Both the position numbers and the translations under genes were made by a program. From Bacillus ndiopicus (GTDB lineage: Bacteria; Bacillota; Bacilli; Bacillales_A; Planococcaceae): a stretch of 64,000 nucleotides of DNA. Position 1 is the first letter of the stretch; each line of letters opens with the position of its first letter. Under the pieces are notes generated by a model. The model did no database searches, was not told the origin of the DNA, and worked only from the letters and a program-made list of their open reading frames with translations. Below are positions 27,156 to 34,926 of the stretch, one piece after another. The stretch covers positions 609,561 through 673,560 of the forward strand of contig NZ_HG964405.1 of NCBI RefSeq assembly GCF_000612805.1, written 5' to 3'.

Positions 27156-27195
27156 TGAAAAGCGTGCTCAATTATTCAAATCGAGTGCGCTTTTC
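27156..27195 (+). terminator. Terminator after the lipoprotein gene
   Basis: GAAAAGCGTGCTC pairs with GAGTGCGCTTTTC, including two G-U pairs. Confidence 0.7.
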
Positions 27196-27291
27196 TGAAT
27201 TTTCCGTTTCCTTTATATTGGAAAAATAGTATGATGAATGTAAAGAGATGCATGAACAAAGGTAAAAAAACGGGGCAAACTGTAGGCTCCT

Positions 27292-27675
27292 TTATTTTTG
27301 TACAATTTGGATTAAGTTGCCACAAGTATCATCAAGAACAGCAATCGTTACGTTGCCTGCTTTTGTCGGCTTCATTGTGAACGTTACACCTTTTTCCAAT
27401 AATTTTTCATATTCTTTTTCGATATCTGCTACACCAAACATCGTTGTTGGAATGCCTTCAGAATAGATTTTCTTTTGATACTCTTTGGCAATAGGATGCT
27501 CATCAGGCTCTAATAATACTTCTGTTCCATTAGGGTCTTCAGGTGAAACAACTGTAAGCCAGCGATACTTACCAAGTGGCTGATCCTCTTTTTTAATAAA
27601 TCCTAGCTTGTCTGTGTAAAATGCCAATGCTCTGTCTTGATCCTGTACAAATATACTTGTCACAATTACTTTCAT
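27292..27675 (-). CDS. VOC superfamily (glyoxalase/bleomycin-resistance) protein
   Basis: A 127-residue single VOC protein. It begins MKVIVTSIFVQDQDRALAFY and ends DDTCGNLIQIVQK, the usual first and last strands of the fold. Metal-site candidates are a Glu in TEVLLEPDEH and a Gln at the end; the first His position is Thr or Ser, so the active site is not canonical. AAGGAGGATC precedes the ATG. A palindrome ACGTA-CA-TACGT (27699-27710) upstream may be an operator. The substrate is unknown. Confidence 0.85.
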   Translation of the reverse strand: MKVIVTSIFVQDQDRALAFYTDKLGFIKKEDQPLGKYRWLTVVSPEDPNGTEVLLEPDEHPIAKEYQKKIYSEGIPTTMFGVADIEKEYEKLLEKGVTFTMKPTKAGNVTIAVLDDTCGNLIQIVQK

Positions 27676-27781
27676 AAAGTGATCCTCCTTATTTAGGTAC
27701 GTACATACGTTCTTTTTATTGTATCATATTAAAAGCTAGCGATACAAATTATTTGGTAGAAAATTTTAGGAGGTTAAGACA

Positions 27782-28069
27782 ATGTCATCATACAATTTTA
27801 GACTAGATACAAGTAACAAGTATGATTCTGAGGAAAAATATAATGAGAGAAACACTCAGATAGAAGAGGCGTGGAAAGCTTTCACAGGTTATTTTTTAGA
27901 AAAAGGTAGTAAAGTGGCTTTTAAATATTGGACAGAGGATACTATATATGGAGATAAGAGATATTCTAGCTGCGGTATAAAAGCTTTTTTAAATTCAAGC
28001 GAAGAGCATCACATACATACAGATTGTGATAATTTAACAATTTTAACGATGAAAAAACAAATGATATGA
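27782..28069 (+). CDS. Hypothetical protein, first of an overlapping pair
   Basis: A 95-residue soluble protein beginning MSSYNFRLDTSNKYDSEEKY and ending ILTMKKQMI. It is rich in charged and aromatic residues, with two Cys and a His-rich EEHHIHTDCD motif. TAGGAGG lies 8 bases before the ATG. Its stop overlaps the start of the next gene (ATGA), so the two are translationally coupled. No family was recognised. Confidence 0.75.
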   Translation: MSSYNFRLDTSNKYDSEEKYNERNTQIEEAWKAFTGYFLEKGSKVAFKYWTEDTIYGDKRYSSCGIKAFLNSSEEHHIHTDCDNLTILTMKKQMI

Positions 28070-28269
28070 AAGAAAAAATAATCAATAGTACGGGAGTTGC
28101 AGTTAGCAAAATTACAGCCTTCTTTCAAATAAATATTATGGACGTAGCTGGCAATGAAATATATAGTTCACAGGACTTTGGCGATAATTTGTTACTATCT
28201 TTAACAGAGCAAGATTTAAAAATTATCGAGAGAAAAGTAAATCTGAACATTCTTGAAAAATCGTTATAA
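28066..28269 (+). CDS. Hypothetical protein, second of the pair
   Basis: A 67-residue soluble protein beginning MKEKIINSTGVAVSKITAFF, coupled to the gene before it by a 4-base overlap. There is no ribosome-binding site of its own beyond purine-rich sequence. No known family, membrane segment or signal was seen. The size and coupling suggest a small two-protein unit whose members may interact. Confidence 0.65.
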   Translation: MKEKIINSTGVAVSKITAFFQINIMDVAGNEIYSSQDFGDNLLLSLTEQDLKIIERKVNLNILEKSL

Positions 28270-28298
28270 AAAGATATAGCAACGAAAGTGGGAGAACT

Positions 28299-28847
28299 AT
28301 GAAAAAATGGACAACGAAAAGCTCAACGTATCTTTATAAAACCGACTTCGGCAATTTGAGGAAAGATGTGTGTGTGCTGCCAAATGGCTTTGTTATTAAT
28401 GATTACTATGTAAACGAATATGTTGATTGGGTGAATGCGGTAGTTATTACACGAGATAATAAAATTGTCTTAGTCAAGCAGTATCGCTACGCGGGAGATG
28501 ATTTTTTCTTGGAAGTTCCAGCAGGGAAAATCGAGCAAGGTGAATCGCTAGAAGAAGGTATTTTGCGTGAGGTTCGGGAGGAAACAGGCTTCACTTCAGA
28601 TGTTTCACCTATAAAGCTAGGGGAGTTTTTTGTGAATCCAGCAACTCAAACAAATAAAGTAGCTTCCTTTTTAATTACAGATGCTTATCAAAATAGTAAC
28701 CAGCAATTAGATAGTACAGAAGAAATCGAAGTAGCGTTATTTGATTTTGATGAATTTGAAAAGCTATTCAAAGATAATCAAATTAGCATCCAACTATTTA
28801 CAGTGACTGCCTATTATTTGGCGAAAAGTAGGTTAGGAGGGAATTAA
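28299..28847 (+). CDS. Nudix hydrolase, ADP-ribose pyrophosphatase type
   Basis: A 182-residue Nudix enzyme. The Nudix box is complete, GKIEQGESLEEGILREVREE followed by TGF, fitting Gx5Ex7REUxEExGU. The preceding strand WVNAVVITRDNKIVLVKQYR and the VPAGKIEQG context are typical of the NudF-like ADP-ribose pyrophosphatases that recycle ADP-ribose. GGGAG precedes the ATG. The next gene overlaps by one base and is probably in the same transcript. Confidence 0.9.
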   Translation: MKKWTTKSSTYLYKTDFGNLRKDVCVLPNGFVINDYYVNEYVDWVNAVVITRDNKIVLVKQYRYAGDDFFLEVPAGKIEQGESLEEGILREVREETGFTSDVSPIKLGEFFVNPATQTNKVASFLITDAYQNSNQQLDSTEEIEVALFDFDEFEKLFKDNQISIQLFTVTAYYLAKSRLGGN

Positions 28848-29392
28848 TGCAGCGTTTTCGTATTGTTGTTGTTGCGATGTTCTTGTTAGTAATGCTTGTA
28901 GGTTGCGCAGAAAATACCAAACAGGGAGAAATACAAACGACTTTTCTACCAGTACAATATGCTTTTAATACAAAGGATATCCAAGCTGTTGTAGGGCATG
29001 CAGACAATGTTTTTGTTGCGTATGTAGAAAAAATGGAAGGAACAACATACAAGCATCCTGTAAAAGTGGGACTGAAGGAAGTAACAAGCCCATATACAAA
29101 CTATTCAGTAACTGTTATAGAAAATGTAAAAGGTACACGATCGACAGATAAGCCAATTTCGTTAGAGAAATTTGGTGGAATAAATGAAGCGGGCAATCTT
29201 TATATCATTCCAGAAGGAGATGCGCTACCTGAAGAAGGTAAGTACTATATATTTAACACCTATAATCAGTCAGATGGTTCCATATTAGCATCTGGTCAAA
29301 ATTCCACAATTGCATTAGATATAGAGAACGCAGAAGAATTAGCGAGTAGCGAGATATTTCGCCGTTATGTAGATGCGGCTGAAAATAAATAA
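28847..29392 (+). CDS. Lipoprotein of unknown function
   Basis: A 181-residue lipoprotein with the signal MQRFRIVVVAMFLLVMLVGC, so Cys20 follows a VGC lipobox. The exported part (HADNVFVAYVEKMEG, VTVIENVKGTRS) reads as a small beta-barrel-like domain, a common arrangement in exported Bacillus proteins. The start overlaps the stop of the Nudix gene and AGGAGGGAAT lies just upstream. A terminator follows. Function not recognised. Confidence 0.8.
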   Translation: MQRFRIVVVAMFLLVMLVGCAENTKQGEIQTTFLPVQYAFNTKDIQAVVGHADNVFVAYVEKMEGTTYKHPVKVGLKEVTSPYTNYSVTVIENVKGTRSTDKPISLEKFGGINEAGNLYIIPEGDALPEEGKYYIFNTYNQSDGSILASGQNSTIALDIENAEELASSEIFRRYVDAAENK

Positions 29393-29410
29393 TACAAGTT
29401 CAAGTTTGAA

Positions 29411-29448
29411 GAAATGACTCCATTTTCAAAATGAGGTCATTTTTTTTG
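29411..29448 (+). terminator. Terminator after the Nudix-lipoprotein unit
   Basis: AAATGACTCCATTTT pairs imperfectly with AAAATGAGGTCATTT and is followed by a T-run. Confidence 0.8.
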
Positions 29449-29464
29449 AAAAGATTTTTTTCAA

Positions 29465-29491
29465 TACAACGATTTATCATTTCAAATCGTC
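29465..29491 (+). promoter_or_regulatory. Candidate ECF-type promoter, SigM-like
   Basis: TACAAC ending at 29470 is followed after 17 bases by CGTC (29488-29491), closely matching the extracytoplasmic-function consensus AAC-N16/17-CGTC. It lies about 33 bases before the sigma gene at 29524. Confidence 0.5.
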
Positions 29492-29523
29492 TCAATAATG
29501 AGGATAAGTTTCGGAGGCTCAAA

Positions 29524-30015
29524 ATGACGAGTAAAGATCCATTTGAATTGGTTGAAACAATTTATTTAGAGCATTATCTATATTTAAAAAATTATTTAAT
29601 AAAGCTTACTAAAAATGAGGCAATTGCAGAGGATATAATTCAGGAGCTTTTTACAAAAATACTAAAAGACCCTGCCAAACTAATCGAAGTTACGTATATA
29701 AAAAGCTGGTTGATTAAATCTGCGAAAAATACTTTGCTAGACTATTACAAAAAGAGAAAGCCTGTACTATTAAATGATGAAGCGATTATTGAGGAATTGC
29801 TAATTAATTATCAAACACCAGAATTTAAAGCTCTTTTGCATGCTGAGATTGACTTTGCTTTAAAAGATTTATCGAGGCAGGAGCAATTGATTTTATTGGC
29901 AAAATTCCATTATGGCTATAATTATGAGGAAATTAGTGAGCTACTAAATATACCTGTTTCAACGATTAAATCAAAAGTTTTTCGAATAAGAAAAATGATG
30001 GTGAAAAGGGGTTAA
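29524..30015 (+). CDS. ECF RNA polymerase sigma factor
   Basis: A 163-residue sigma factor with region 2 at about 22-75 (NEAIAEDIIQELFTKILKD) and region 4 at about 108-160 (NYEEISELLNIPVSTIKSKV). CGGAGG lies 6 bases before the ATG at 29524; the frame is open to 29431 but that part runs through the terminator. The gene after it encodes a zinc-finger anti-sigma factor. Autoregulation is suggested by an ECF promoter motif upstream. Confidence 0.93.
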   Translation: MTSKDPFELVETIYLEHYLYLKNYLIKLTKNEAIAEDIIQELFTKILKDPAKLIEVTYIKSWLIKSAKNTLLDYYKKRKPVLLNDEAIIEELLINYQTPEFKALLHAEIDFALKDLSRQEQLILLAKFHYGYNYEEISELLNIPVSTIKSKVFRIRKMMVKRG

Positions 30016-30019
30016 ATAA

Positions 30020-30511
30020 ATGCATGAATCAAACAAAATTCATATTCTGTCACAAGAGCTGATTGTCATGTTTGATGAGCTAGAAGACGAGGCACAAAAA
30101 ATTGTGCATGAGCATATGAAAGAATGCCGAGAGTGCCAAAAGCTTTATGATAATCTACAAATGAAAGCGATTGTTTATAACGATTTTCATGATAGTGACA
30201 AGCTGGAAATTAAGCCTTTAAAAAAAATAATTCATTTCCATCAAGGTCTGAAAATCATGTTTTTTGCAGTTCGCCTAGCATTAATCAGCTTTATCCTATT
30301 TACGAGCTTCCATTTTTACAATTGGGAGCTATCTAGTAAAGCAGCTTTAGAGTTTATAAAAGGTGCGGTATTTTTCTTTTATTTTCCTAGTATTATTTTT
30401 TTAACCGTGTTCGCTTTTGCATTCTTTAATAAAAAATGGGTATGGCTGCTTATTTTATTCGATTTTATAATTATATTCTTTTTAGATGTAATTATCGCTA
30501 TTTTTATATAG
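30020..30511 (+). CDS. Zinc-finger anti-sigma factor, membrane-bound
   Basis: A 163-residue protein with a cytoplasmic N-terminal ZAS motif, HMKECREC (H-x3-C-x2-C at about 33-40), which should bind zinc and hold the sigma factor. At least three membrane segments follow (about 78-98, 110-133, 140-162). It starts 4 bases after the sigma stop, with AAAAGGGG just upstream. In the family, release of the sigma factor follows a membrane or envelope signal. Confidence 0.88.
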   Translation: MHESNKIHILSQELIVMFDELEDEAQKIVHEHMKECRECQKLYDNLQMKAIVYNDFHDSDKLEIKPLKKIIHFHQGLKIMFFAVRLALISFILFTSFHFYNWELSSKAALEFIKGAVFFFYFPSIIFLTVFAFAFFNKKWVWLLILFDFIIIFFLDVIIAIFI

Positions 30512-30522
30512 ATGGGGAGGGG

Positions 30523-31182
30523 ATGGCATTGACTATATTGCTTTTTTTAGGCTTCAGTTATGGGATATTAATTTTTTTATTTACACTTATCGTTGCCAAA
30601 AAAATAGGGAAAATTTATATTGCATCCATCATTACCGCCATTATAGGAGTTTTCATTGTTGTTTATAGCATTTTCAAAATCGGCGGTTTTGAAGGGATGG
30701 GCTATGGCATATTGGGATTATGTATTTTTGGAGTAGCCATTTTAGGCGGATTACTTACACCATTCATCGCAAAAAGTATGAATAACAAACCGTTCAATAA
30801 ATTAGATAAAATAGTATTGATTGTAGTTCCTATTTTATTATTTGCTGTAACAGGGGGAACTATTGCGACTACACAAAATTATTGGGAAATGAATAAAGGC
30901 TATTTAGATGTGAAAGATTCTTATCCGCATAGTTATTATACAATAGCTGGAATTTCAGAAGGAAGCAAGAAAATCCATATCCGTTTAGGGGAAGAATATA
31001 AAGGGAAAAAGCTACAAATTCAAAGCGTTAAAAAATTCGGTAATACGGAGGTAATCGTAAATATTATAGAAGGTGAAAATCCCGATAAAGTACCTTATAT
31101 TGAAATAGGTATGACGAAAATCGTGGAACCACTTGTTGTGAAAACGGCAGATGGAGAAATTATCGAGCCAAGAATTAAGTGA
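30523..31182 (+). CDS. Membrane protein of the sigma/anti-sigma operon, unknown function
   Basis: About 219 residues: four hydrophobic segments (near 4-22, 27-48, 62-85 and 100-122) and an extracytoplasmic C-terminal domain of about 90 residues (SYYTIAGISEGSKKIHIRLG onward). GGGGAGG lies 2 bases before the ATG at 30523 and 8 bases before an in-frame TTG at 30529, so either could start it. The frame upstream overlaps the anti-sigma gene and is not used. Probably a target or helper of the adjacent sigma factor. Confidence 0.75.
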   Translation: MALTILLFLGFSYGILIFLFTLIVAKKIGKIYIASIITAIIGVFIVVYSIFKIGGFEGMGYGILGLCIFGVAILGGLLTPFIAKSMNNKPFNKLDKIVLIVVPILLFAVTGGTIATTQNYWEMNKGYLDVKDSYPHSYYTIAGISEGSKKIHIRLGEEYKGKKLQIQSVKKFGNTEVIVNIIEGENPDKVPYIEIGMTKIVEPLVVKTADGEIIEPRIK

Positions 31183-31231
31183 AGTGTTGAAAACTAAAGT
31201 AAATACCAAAGGCTGCAGTCATATAATATAG

Positions 31232-31275
31232 CGGGATATCACTCTTTTTTAAAAAGAGTATATCCCGTTTTTCCA
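31232..31275. terminator. Bidirectional terminator between convergent genes
   Basis: CGGGATAT plus ACTCTTTTT pair with AAAAAGAGT and ATCCCG, with T-runs on both sides. The element overlaps the last codons of the minus-strand AbrB-like gene. Confidence 0.8.
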
Positions 31276-31502
31276 ACTGCCTCTTTGAATGTTTCTAGCA
31301 AATCTTGCCCACTAAGCCCTTTAGCAATCATAGATTCTAATAACCACGTATACTCATCATATAAATCTTCAACAGGCCGAATGAGTAGATGATCCTCTAT
31401 TATTTCCATCGTCAATTTTTCACCGCTTTTTAATAAAGCGCGGCATTGTTCAGGAATCGTAATGGATTGCTGCTCAGATAGTTGGATTAATGTTATTTTC
31501 AT
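31239..31502 (-). CDS. AbrB/MazE-like DNA-binding protein
   Basis: An 87-residue protein whose first 45 residues form a swapped-hairpin AbrB-type domain (LSEQQSITIPEQCRALLKSG, then LTMEIIEDHLLIRPVE). Such domains occur in transcription regulators and antitoxins. The C-terminal 40 residues are helical (LLESMIAKGLSGQDLLETF), as in antitoxins that wrap a toxin. No toxin gene is adjacent, so it may be an orphan. GGAAGGTG lies before the ATG. Confidence 0.78.
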   Translation of the reverse strand: MKITLIQLSEQQSITIPEQCRALLKSGEKLTMEIIEDHLLIRPVEDLYDEYTWLLESMIAKGLSGQDLLETFKEAVGKTGYTLFKKE

Positions 31503-31549
31503 TTAATACACCTTCCTTGACTATTATATTTACCACATTGACAAAGGGG

Positions 31550-32017
31550 TTAGCCCCATACAGACAATAAAGTTCTCGTATCATTGTCTTCTGTAACATA
31601 TTGCACATTTTCATATCCACAGTAGAGCGCGTGATTATATAATGTTTCAAGCATTGTCTGTTGCTTGCAATAAATGGATACATAGCTACAATCTACAATG
31701 ATTAAAGCCAATTCGCAATCACTTTTTACAAAATCCTCATATGTTTTAATAGTGCGCATTTGCAGCGTAGGAAAAGCCTTTAAGTCAGCAAAAATGACAT
31801 AATACGTATTTGTTTCGATGCGAGCTTTTAGCTTGTTGCCTTCAATGGAGCTCATTTCGTTAGGATATAGCTCCCCCCCGATATCACCATCTTTCATAAT
31901 ATACGATTCGCCAGCACCAATTTGCCAATGAAATGCTGAGAGATTAATGGGTTTTAATAAATCATATAGAAAACGCCCCCATTGATTGGGGATTAAAAAA
32001 GTAATGCCTATATTCAA
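31550..32017 (-). CDS. DUF2691 family protein
   Basis: A 155-residue soluble protein that matches from memory a Bacillales family of unknown function (DUF2691). Family-like blocks are GITFLIPNQWGRFLYDLLKP, HWQIGAGESYIM, YYVIFADLKAFP and NVQYVTEDNDTRTLLSVW. It starts at TTG 32017 with GGAGG 9 bases upstream. The gene is 47 bases upstream of the AbrB-like gene on the same strand, so the two may be cotranscribed. No activity is known. Confidence 0.82.
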   Translation of the reverse strand: MNIGITFLIPNQWGRFLYDLLKPINLSAFHWQIGAGESYIMKDGDIGGELYPNEMSSIEGNKLKARIETNTYYVIFADLKAFPTLQMRTIKTYEDFVKSDCELALIIVDCSYVSIYCKQQTMLETLYNHALYCGYENVQYVTEDNDTRTLLSVWG

Positions 32018-32160
32018 TGTTGCAATCCTCCATAATTATTTTAGATAATATTACCATACTAAGTAAGCAATTTTGAATGAAATACTAGTATGTACATATA
32101 ATTTTTCTTATAATTAAGGAAATCGTGGTGAATTATTGAAATACCTAACAGGAGGAGAAA

Positions 32161-32592
32161 ATGATGCTACGTCTATTATTGCAGAAAATACTAATTGCTC
32201 TTATTGCAACGGTTCTTTTTTCTTTCATCTCTGCTTGGTTTGCGTATACACCAGAAGCTAGTCAGGCAAGTAATACATCTTACATAAGCTTTATAGGCCT
32301 TGTTTTATTAAATATATTATTTGTAGCGAGTCTCTACTTTACAGTCGGAATTTTGGCTTCATGGTTAATTGATGCAAAGGTAACAAAAGTTTTTTTAAAT
32401 TTTTTAAGCTATTTACTTTGTGGAGCGATTGTAGGTGGAGCATTTTATTCATTTAATATGCTATCAAAATATATGAATTGGTCTGATTTTATTAGCTTTA
32501 GTATTGCTGGCGCTAGTGCTGCTGTAATATTTTGGTTTATCCAAAAAGCATTCCAGCTATTTGTTTTTACAAAACCTGCTAGCAACCACTGA
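32161..32592 (+). CDS. Membrane protein of unknown function
   Basis: A 143-residue protein with four membrane segments (about 5-28, 40-65, 80-104 and 112-135) and short loops. ACAGGAGGAGAAA directly precedes the ATG. It is flanked by its own terminator and has no evident operon partner. No family signature was recognised. Confidence 0.75.
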   Translation: MMLRLLLQKILIALIATVLFSFISAWFAYTPEASQASNTSYISFIGLVLLNILFVASLYFTVGILASWLIDAKVTKVFLNFLSYLLCGAIVGGAFYSFNMLSKYMNWSDFISFSIAGASAAVIFWFIQKAFQLFVFTKPASNH

Positions 32593-32615
32593 AAATTAAG
32601 TACATTGTCTATGAG

Positions 32616-32664
32616 AAATTTCTATTAAGCATTAAAAAAGCTTAATGGAGATTTTTTATTTTTT
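32616..32664 (+). terminator. Terminator after the membrane protein gene
   Basis: AAATTTCTATTAAGC pairs with GCTTAATGGAGATTT (G-U pairs included), followed by a T-run. Confidence 0.85.
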
Positions 32665-32800
32665 AAAGGATAGCTATATAAGCTATACTTTTAGCTTATG
32701 TATAATAGCAAGTTGTATGAATAGTAGCTTTAAACCTTTATGATATGGAAGATTTACTATATAATTGTTAATGATTTCATAATTTGTGAGGGTGATAGAA

Positions 32801-33472
32801 ATGCACATACCAATTTTGTATGAAGATAATCATTTAATAATTGTAGAGAAACCAATAAATATTCCTGTGCAGCAGGATGAAACAAATGATCCCGATTTAT
32901 TAACATTATTAAAACGGGATATTAAAATTCGCTATAATAAGCCTGGAAATGTATATTTAAGCTTACTTCATCGCTTAGATCGACCTGTAGGTGGTGCCAT
33001 GGTTTTTGCTAAAACTTCTAAGGCAGCCTCAAGAATGTCAGACTTATTAAGAAAACAAGAAATCGAGCGCGGTTATTTGGCAGTTGTACGAAGGCGAGTG
33101 AAAAAGGAGGAAAATACACTTGTTCATTATTTATGGAAGGACCAAAAGAAAAATATTGTCTTTGCTAGGAAAGCCAATTACAAGGATGCCAAAAAGGCAA
33201 TACTCCATTATCGTGTTGTCAAGAGAACTAGCGATTTAACATTAGTACGAGTGCAATTAGAGACAGGACGCTCACATCAAATTCGAGTTCAATTCCAACA
33301 AATTGGCCATCCACTTTATGGGGATCAAAAATATGGATCAGAAATAAATAAAAAGGGACAGCAAATAGCACTATGGGCACATGAATTATCCTTTACCCAT
33401 CCTGTAACAAAAGAATCCGTTACCGTTATATCTGAACCACCTAAGCAGTATCCGTGGAATATTTGGAACTAA
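32801..33472 (+). CDS. RluA-family RNA pseudouridine synthase
   Basis: A 223-residue enzyme that converts uridine to pseudouridine in rRNA or tRNA. The catalytic motif is HRLDRPVGGAMVFAKT, with Asp of HRLD as the nucleophile. ETGRSHQIRVQFQQIGHPLYG is the second family motif. There is no S4 domain, as in the short RluA subfamily. GAGGGTGA lies 6 bases before the ATG at 32801; the upstream GTG at 32786 overlaps that site. The target nucleotide is not predictable. Confidence 0.92.
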   Translation: MHIPILYEDNHLIIVEKPINIPVQQDETNDPDLLTLLKRDIKIRYNKPGNVYLSLLHRLDRPVGGAMVFAKTSKAASRMSDLLRKQEIERGYLAVVRRRVKKEENTLVHYLWKDQKKNIVFARKANYKDAKKAILHYRVVKRTSDLTLVRVQLETGRSHQIRVQFQQIGHPLYGDQKYGSEINKKGQQIALWAHELSFTHPVTKESVTVISEPPKQYPWNIWN

Positions 33473-33611
33473 TTTATTTTTAATAGAAGAAGGTGTAATG
33501 GCTCGACAATATTAAGGAAAAGTCAGTTTCATTAAAGTATGAATGTTACTAAAAAATCTCTAGAATAGAGTGTAGTTCCATGACTTTAAGTTTAAAACAA
33601 GGAGAAATATA

Positions 33612-34061
33612 ATGGATTTAACAGTCAAAACAACAACAGGCACTTTAAACATACGGGTCGCTGCATGGATTGAAAATAACGGCAAAATATTATGTACAAC
33701 ATATTCAAATGGAATAACGACACTTCCAGGTCGGCGTGTAAAATTACACGAAACAACAGAGGAAGCAATCATACGTGAAATAGCTGAGGAAATGAGTGTC
33801 TCGTTCAAAAATGTTGAGACATTAGCGATTATAGAAAACTTCTTTACACTCAACAATCAATCTTTACATGAATTCATCTATGTATTTAAAGGGACTATTG
33901 ATTATTCTGAAATAATAAATACAAGTGAGGCCGAAGAGCAATTTCATTGGATTGATTTAGAGGACTTGAACCAATTAAAGCCAAGTATAATCCAACAGTT
34001 GCCTCAGCTTATTAAACAATTCTCTCTGCCAATACATTTGGTGAATAAAGATAACCAATGA
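33612..34061 (+). CDS. Nudix hydrolase with an altered Nudix box
   Basis: A 149-residue protein of Nudix fold (NIRVAAWIENNGKILCTTY before the box). The box reads GRRVKLHETTEEAIIREIAE and then EMSV: the REUxEE metal-binding core is intact, but the usual second Gly at its start is Arg. It likely still hydrolyses a nucleoside diphosphate derivative. AAGGAGAAATATA precedes the ATG. The neighbouring genes give no clue to the substrate. Confidence 0.85.
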   Translation: MDLTVKTTTGTLNIRVAAWIENNGKILCTTYSNGITTLPGRRVKLHETTEEAIIREIAEEMSVSFKNVETLAIIENFFTLNNQSLHEFIYVFKGTIDYSEIINTSEAEEQFHWIDLEDLNQLKPSIIQQLPQLIKQFSLPIHLVNKDNQ

Positions 34062-34109
34062 ATTTGTTTATTAAGAACCTTTTCAATAATAGAATAAGGA
34101 GGAATTTAT

Positions 34110-34544
34110 ATGGTTATGGCAACATTTCGTATGCAACCAATAAAAACCGTGTTCTCCATTTTATTTATTATTTTAGGTATGGTGACGATGATGAAATATC
34201 AGCAATTAGAGGTAGGCTCTATTGAAAGTGTCATTGCCTTAATTCAAAGTCAACAGTTTAATGGAGAAGTTTATAAAACACTCTATTTAAATGTTACCTC
34301 TTTTTTAAGTTTACTTATAATTGCATTATTTTGGATAAAGCCTGCTTTAAAGCGCAATTGGCACTATGAGTATGCTGGTGGACAAAGATGGATAAACATT
34401 ATTGTTAGTATTTTGTTAGTGACGTTTTCTTTTGTATTTAGTCTTTATTTGTTGCAAAAGTTTACTGGATTCATTGTTGCAGGTGTGCTTATGATGTTGA
34501 TTTTTGGCAATAGCGATAGCCAAGGACAGAGAGAATCCTATTAA
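34110..34544 (+). CDS. Membrane protein of unknown function
   Basis: A 144-residue protein with four predicted membrane segments (about 10-28, 62-82, 95-118 and 122-137) and an extracytoplasmic loop at about 29-60. AAGGAGG lies 8 bases before the ATG. No conserved motif was recognised and no partner gene is close. Confidence 0.72.
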   Translation: MVMATFRMQPIKTVFSILFIILGMVTMMKYQQLEVGSIESVIALIQSQQFNGEVYKTLYLNVTSFLSLLIIALFWIKPALKRNWHYEYAGGQRWINIIVSILLVTFSFVFSLYLLQKFTGFIVAGVLMMLIFGNSDSQGQRESY

Positions 34545-34666
34545 ATCGTTATATTAGCAACCATTATGGCACTTGATGCATTTTTTGATTATAACAGGGC
34601 ATTAATTTGCAGTATTTTAGAATAATAAATCAAAAAATTCCAAAAGGAATTACAGGTTATTTCCCC

Positions 34667-34695
34667 TTGAAATCCCAATTTGGCAATGATATACT
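34667..34695 (+). promoter_or_regulatory. Sigma-A promoter of the ABC-F attenuator
   Basis: TTGAAA (34667-34672) and TATACT (34690-34695) are separated by exactly 17 bp. Confidence 0.75.
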
Positions 34696-34723
34696 AATGC
34701 AAATATTTTCGAGAGGTTGATGG

Positions 34724-34753
34724 ATGGAACATGATCAAATAATTCTATTTTAG
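34724..34753 (+). CDS. Leader peptide MEHDQIILF of the ABC-F gene
   Basis: A nine-codon frame ending in TAG, with GAGAGG 7 bases before the ATG. Its last codons (CTATTTTA) are complementary to TAAAATAG downstream, the first arm of an alternative RNA fold, as expected for a peptide whose translation controls attenuation. An overlapping ATG at 34720 would give only four codons. A stalled ribosome here would free the antiterminator strand. Confidence 0.6.
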   Translation: MEHDQIILF

Positions 34754-34877
34754 ACGCAAAATGTATACGCATTTTCAATTAAAATAGGATTAGTATGCCC
34801 ATTTCTCAAGTGCGAAAATAGGCTTATTACATATTGAATTCTAATCCTTCTGAAGTGTATTTCAGAAGGACTTTTTT
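34745..34877 (+). promoter_or_regulatory. Ribosome-mediated attenuator with terminator
   Basis: Three mutually exclusive pairings can be read: CTATTTTA (34745-34752) with TAAAATAG (34780-34787); AGGATTAG (34786-34793) with CTAATCCT (34841-34848); and the terminator stem TCCTTCTGAA (34845-34854) with TTCAGAAGGA (34861-34870) followed by T6. The second pairing overlaps both the first arm and the terminator stem, so it can act as antiterminator when a ribosome covers the leader codons. This matches the logic of antibiotic-inducible ABC-F and erm leaders. Confidence 0.75.
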
Positions 34878-34926
34878 GTCTACGCGTATACACCTATTTA
34901 TATTTGGATAAAAGGTGGGCATTCCT

